Below, in pieces: positions 33,092 through 33,533 of a stretch of DNA of 33,533 nt; within the stretch, counting starts at the first letter, position 1; every line of letters begins with the position of its first letter. Made by a program: the position numbers and the translations under genes. Source of the stretch: Gallionella sp. (GTDB taxonomy: Bacteria > Pseudomonadota > Gammaproteobacteria > Burkholderiales > Gallionellaceae); assembly GCA_030653355.1 (NCBI GenBank), contig JAURZN010000175.1, positions 1-33,533 of the forward strand, written 5' to 3'. The notes under the pieces were generated by a model. That model searched no databases and was not told where the DNA came from. It saw nothing but the letters and a program-made list of their open reading frames with translations.

Positions 33092-33487
33092 ATTCAGTAA
33101 GTCAGCATCAAGATTTTTTCTGTTCAATAGACAATCCCAAGCATCTCTAACCAGAGAAGTTAATTCTTGTTCGTATTTTGGTGAGTAAAGCAAAAAGGTA
33201 AGGCAGTAATTATCATCAAATACCCCCTTGATAAGCCAAAATGCTTTTAATCTTTTATCGTCAAACATGGCAGCCTCTCTTAACTGCTGTTCGATCAGTG
33301 CGGCAACTGCCACCGGTGCTTTGAAATATACATAAGGGGGTTTTCTCACAAAACCGCCAAAATGCCCTTGGCAAGATGCAACTGTTGTAATAACGCCAGT
33401 AGCATTCATGGTATCGACAAGGTTTTTTATCCTCTCATCAATTTCTGAGTAGGGTTTTTTAGCGAGAAATTTAAGCCAAGAAATCAT
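32993..33487 (-). CDS. hypothetical protein carried by the element, convergent with the zinc-ribbon gene
   Basis: This 164-residue soluble protein has WLKFLAKKPYSEIDERIKNL at the N-terminus, then ATGVITTVASCQGHFGGFVR (Cys39, His42) and KPPYVYFKAPVAVAALIEQQ. The SCQGH segment is faintly like the SCSGR motif of TYW3-type proteins, but I would not assign that function. AGGG lies about 10 bases before the ATG, and the start is 24 bases inside the right terminal repeat. The last 33 codons overlap the zinc-ribbon gene in antisense; the C-terminal tail (HEPRISKNYKHRYKCK) may be a by-product of that overlap. Its good codon structure supports a real gene. Confidence 0.62.
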   Translation of the reverse strand: MISWLKFLAKKPYSEIDERIKNLVDTMNATGVITTVASCQGHFGGFVRKPPYVYFKAPVAVAALIEQQLREAAMFDDKRLKAFWLIKGVFDDNYCLTFLLYSPKYEQELTSLVRDAWDCLLNRKNLDADLLNLAAIVEQTLLLNFGDKHEPRISKNYKHRYKCK

Positions 33488-33510
33488 CGCGCGATTCCCT
33501 GTCTGTTTTT

Positions 33511-33533
33511 ACACACCTTTGCGGAACGGCTAG
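33511..33533 (-). repeat. right terminal inverted repeat, ending at the window edge
   Basis: These 23 bases are the exact reverse complement of 30918-30940. They end at the last base of the window, so the true outer limit of the repeat is not visible. Confidence 0.85.

Larger units (their letters stand above)
30918..33533. mobile_element. 2.6-kb transposon-like element with 23-base terminal inverted repeats
   Basis: The first 23 bases from 30918 and the last 23 bases of the window (33511-33533) are perfect reverse complements, starting CTAGCCGTTCCGCAAAGGTG in each inward direction. The bases just inside the repeats differ (GCTTTGG versus AAAAACA). Between them lie a zinc-ribbon DDE-like transposase gene, a small zinc-ribbon membrane protein and a 164-residue hypothetical on the opposite strand. 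The repeat may extend outward, because the right end coincides with the window edge; target-site duplications therefore cannot be examined. I do not recognise this as a named insertion-sequence family. Confidence 0.75.

Noticed and set aside
1-33533. CRISPR arrays, tRNA or rRNA genes, or an attachment site at a tRNA
   Set aside because: No regularly spaced repeats and no RNA gene features were seen on either strand.

Overview
The window is accessory DNA of a Gram-negative proteobacterium. It contains outer-membrane efflux channels, RND pumps, lipoboxes and an F-type conjugation apparatus. A betaproteobacterium, or a relative with a similar conjugative plasmid or integrative element, is my best guess, but nothing here fixes the taxon. 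There are no rRNA, tRNA or CRISPR features.

Region 1 (1-19320, all minus strand) is a metal-resistance block read right to left. It starts with a small secreted Cys/His protein (18949-19320) and a copper/silver Cus-type RND system: cusC, cusB with a fused CusF-like domain, and cusA. These are followed by a DUF411 protein, a His-rich DUF2231 membrane protein, small proteins including a DUF2934 member and a His-rich periplasmic protein, and an HD-GYP protein interrupted by an in-frame stop. Next come a small Cys-rich protein, a membrane protein with an adjacent Cys pair, a secreted hypothetical protein, a Cu(+) P1B-type ATPase, a DUF2933 protein, an isoprenylcysteine-methyltransferase-like membrane protein and a YHS protein. 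After a 360-base gap comes a second RND operon, czcI-like/czcC/czcB/czcA, with czcA cut by the window start. The logic is cytosolic export by the ATPase, then periplasm-to-outside export by two tripartite pumps, with several small periplasmic or membrane metal-handling accessories. No dedicated metal regulator is present in the window.

Region 2 (19427-20773, plus strand) holds a VapBC-type toxin-antitoxin pair behind a promoter overlapped by a perfect 14-base inverted repeat. A three-helix membrane protein follows, converging on traG, and is a candidate entry-exclusion protein.

Region 3 (20772-30898, minus strand) is part of an F-type type IV secretion operon: dsbC, traV, traC, a small unknown, trbI, traF, traH, traG. 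Genes usually found in such operons (traL/E/K/B, traW, traU, trbC, traN) are not in the window.

Region 4 (30918-33533) is the most novel part. It is a 2.6-kb element bounded by perfect 23-base terminal inverted repeats, inserted just upstream of the dsbC ribosome binding site. It encodes a large double-zinc-ribbon, DDE-like transposase whose frame seems to begin at a non-standard ATT codon, plus two unrelated passenger genes. Its right repeat coincides with the last base of the window.
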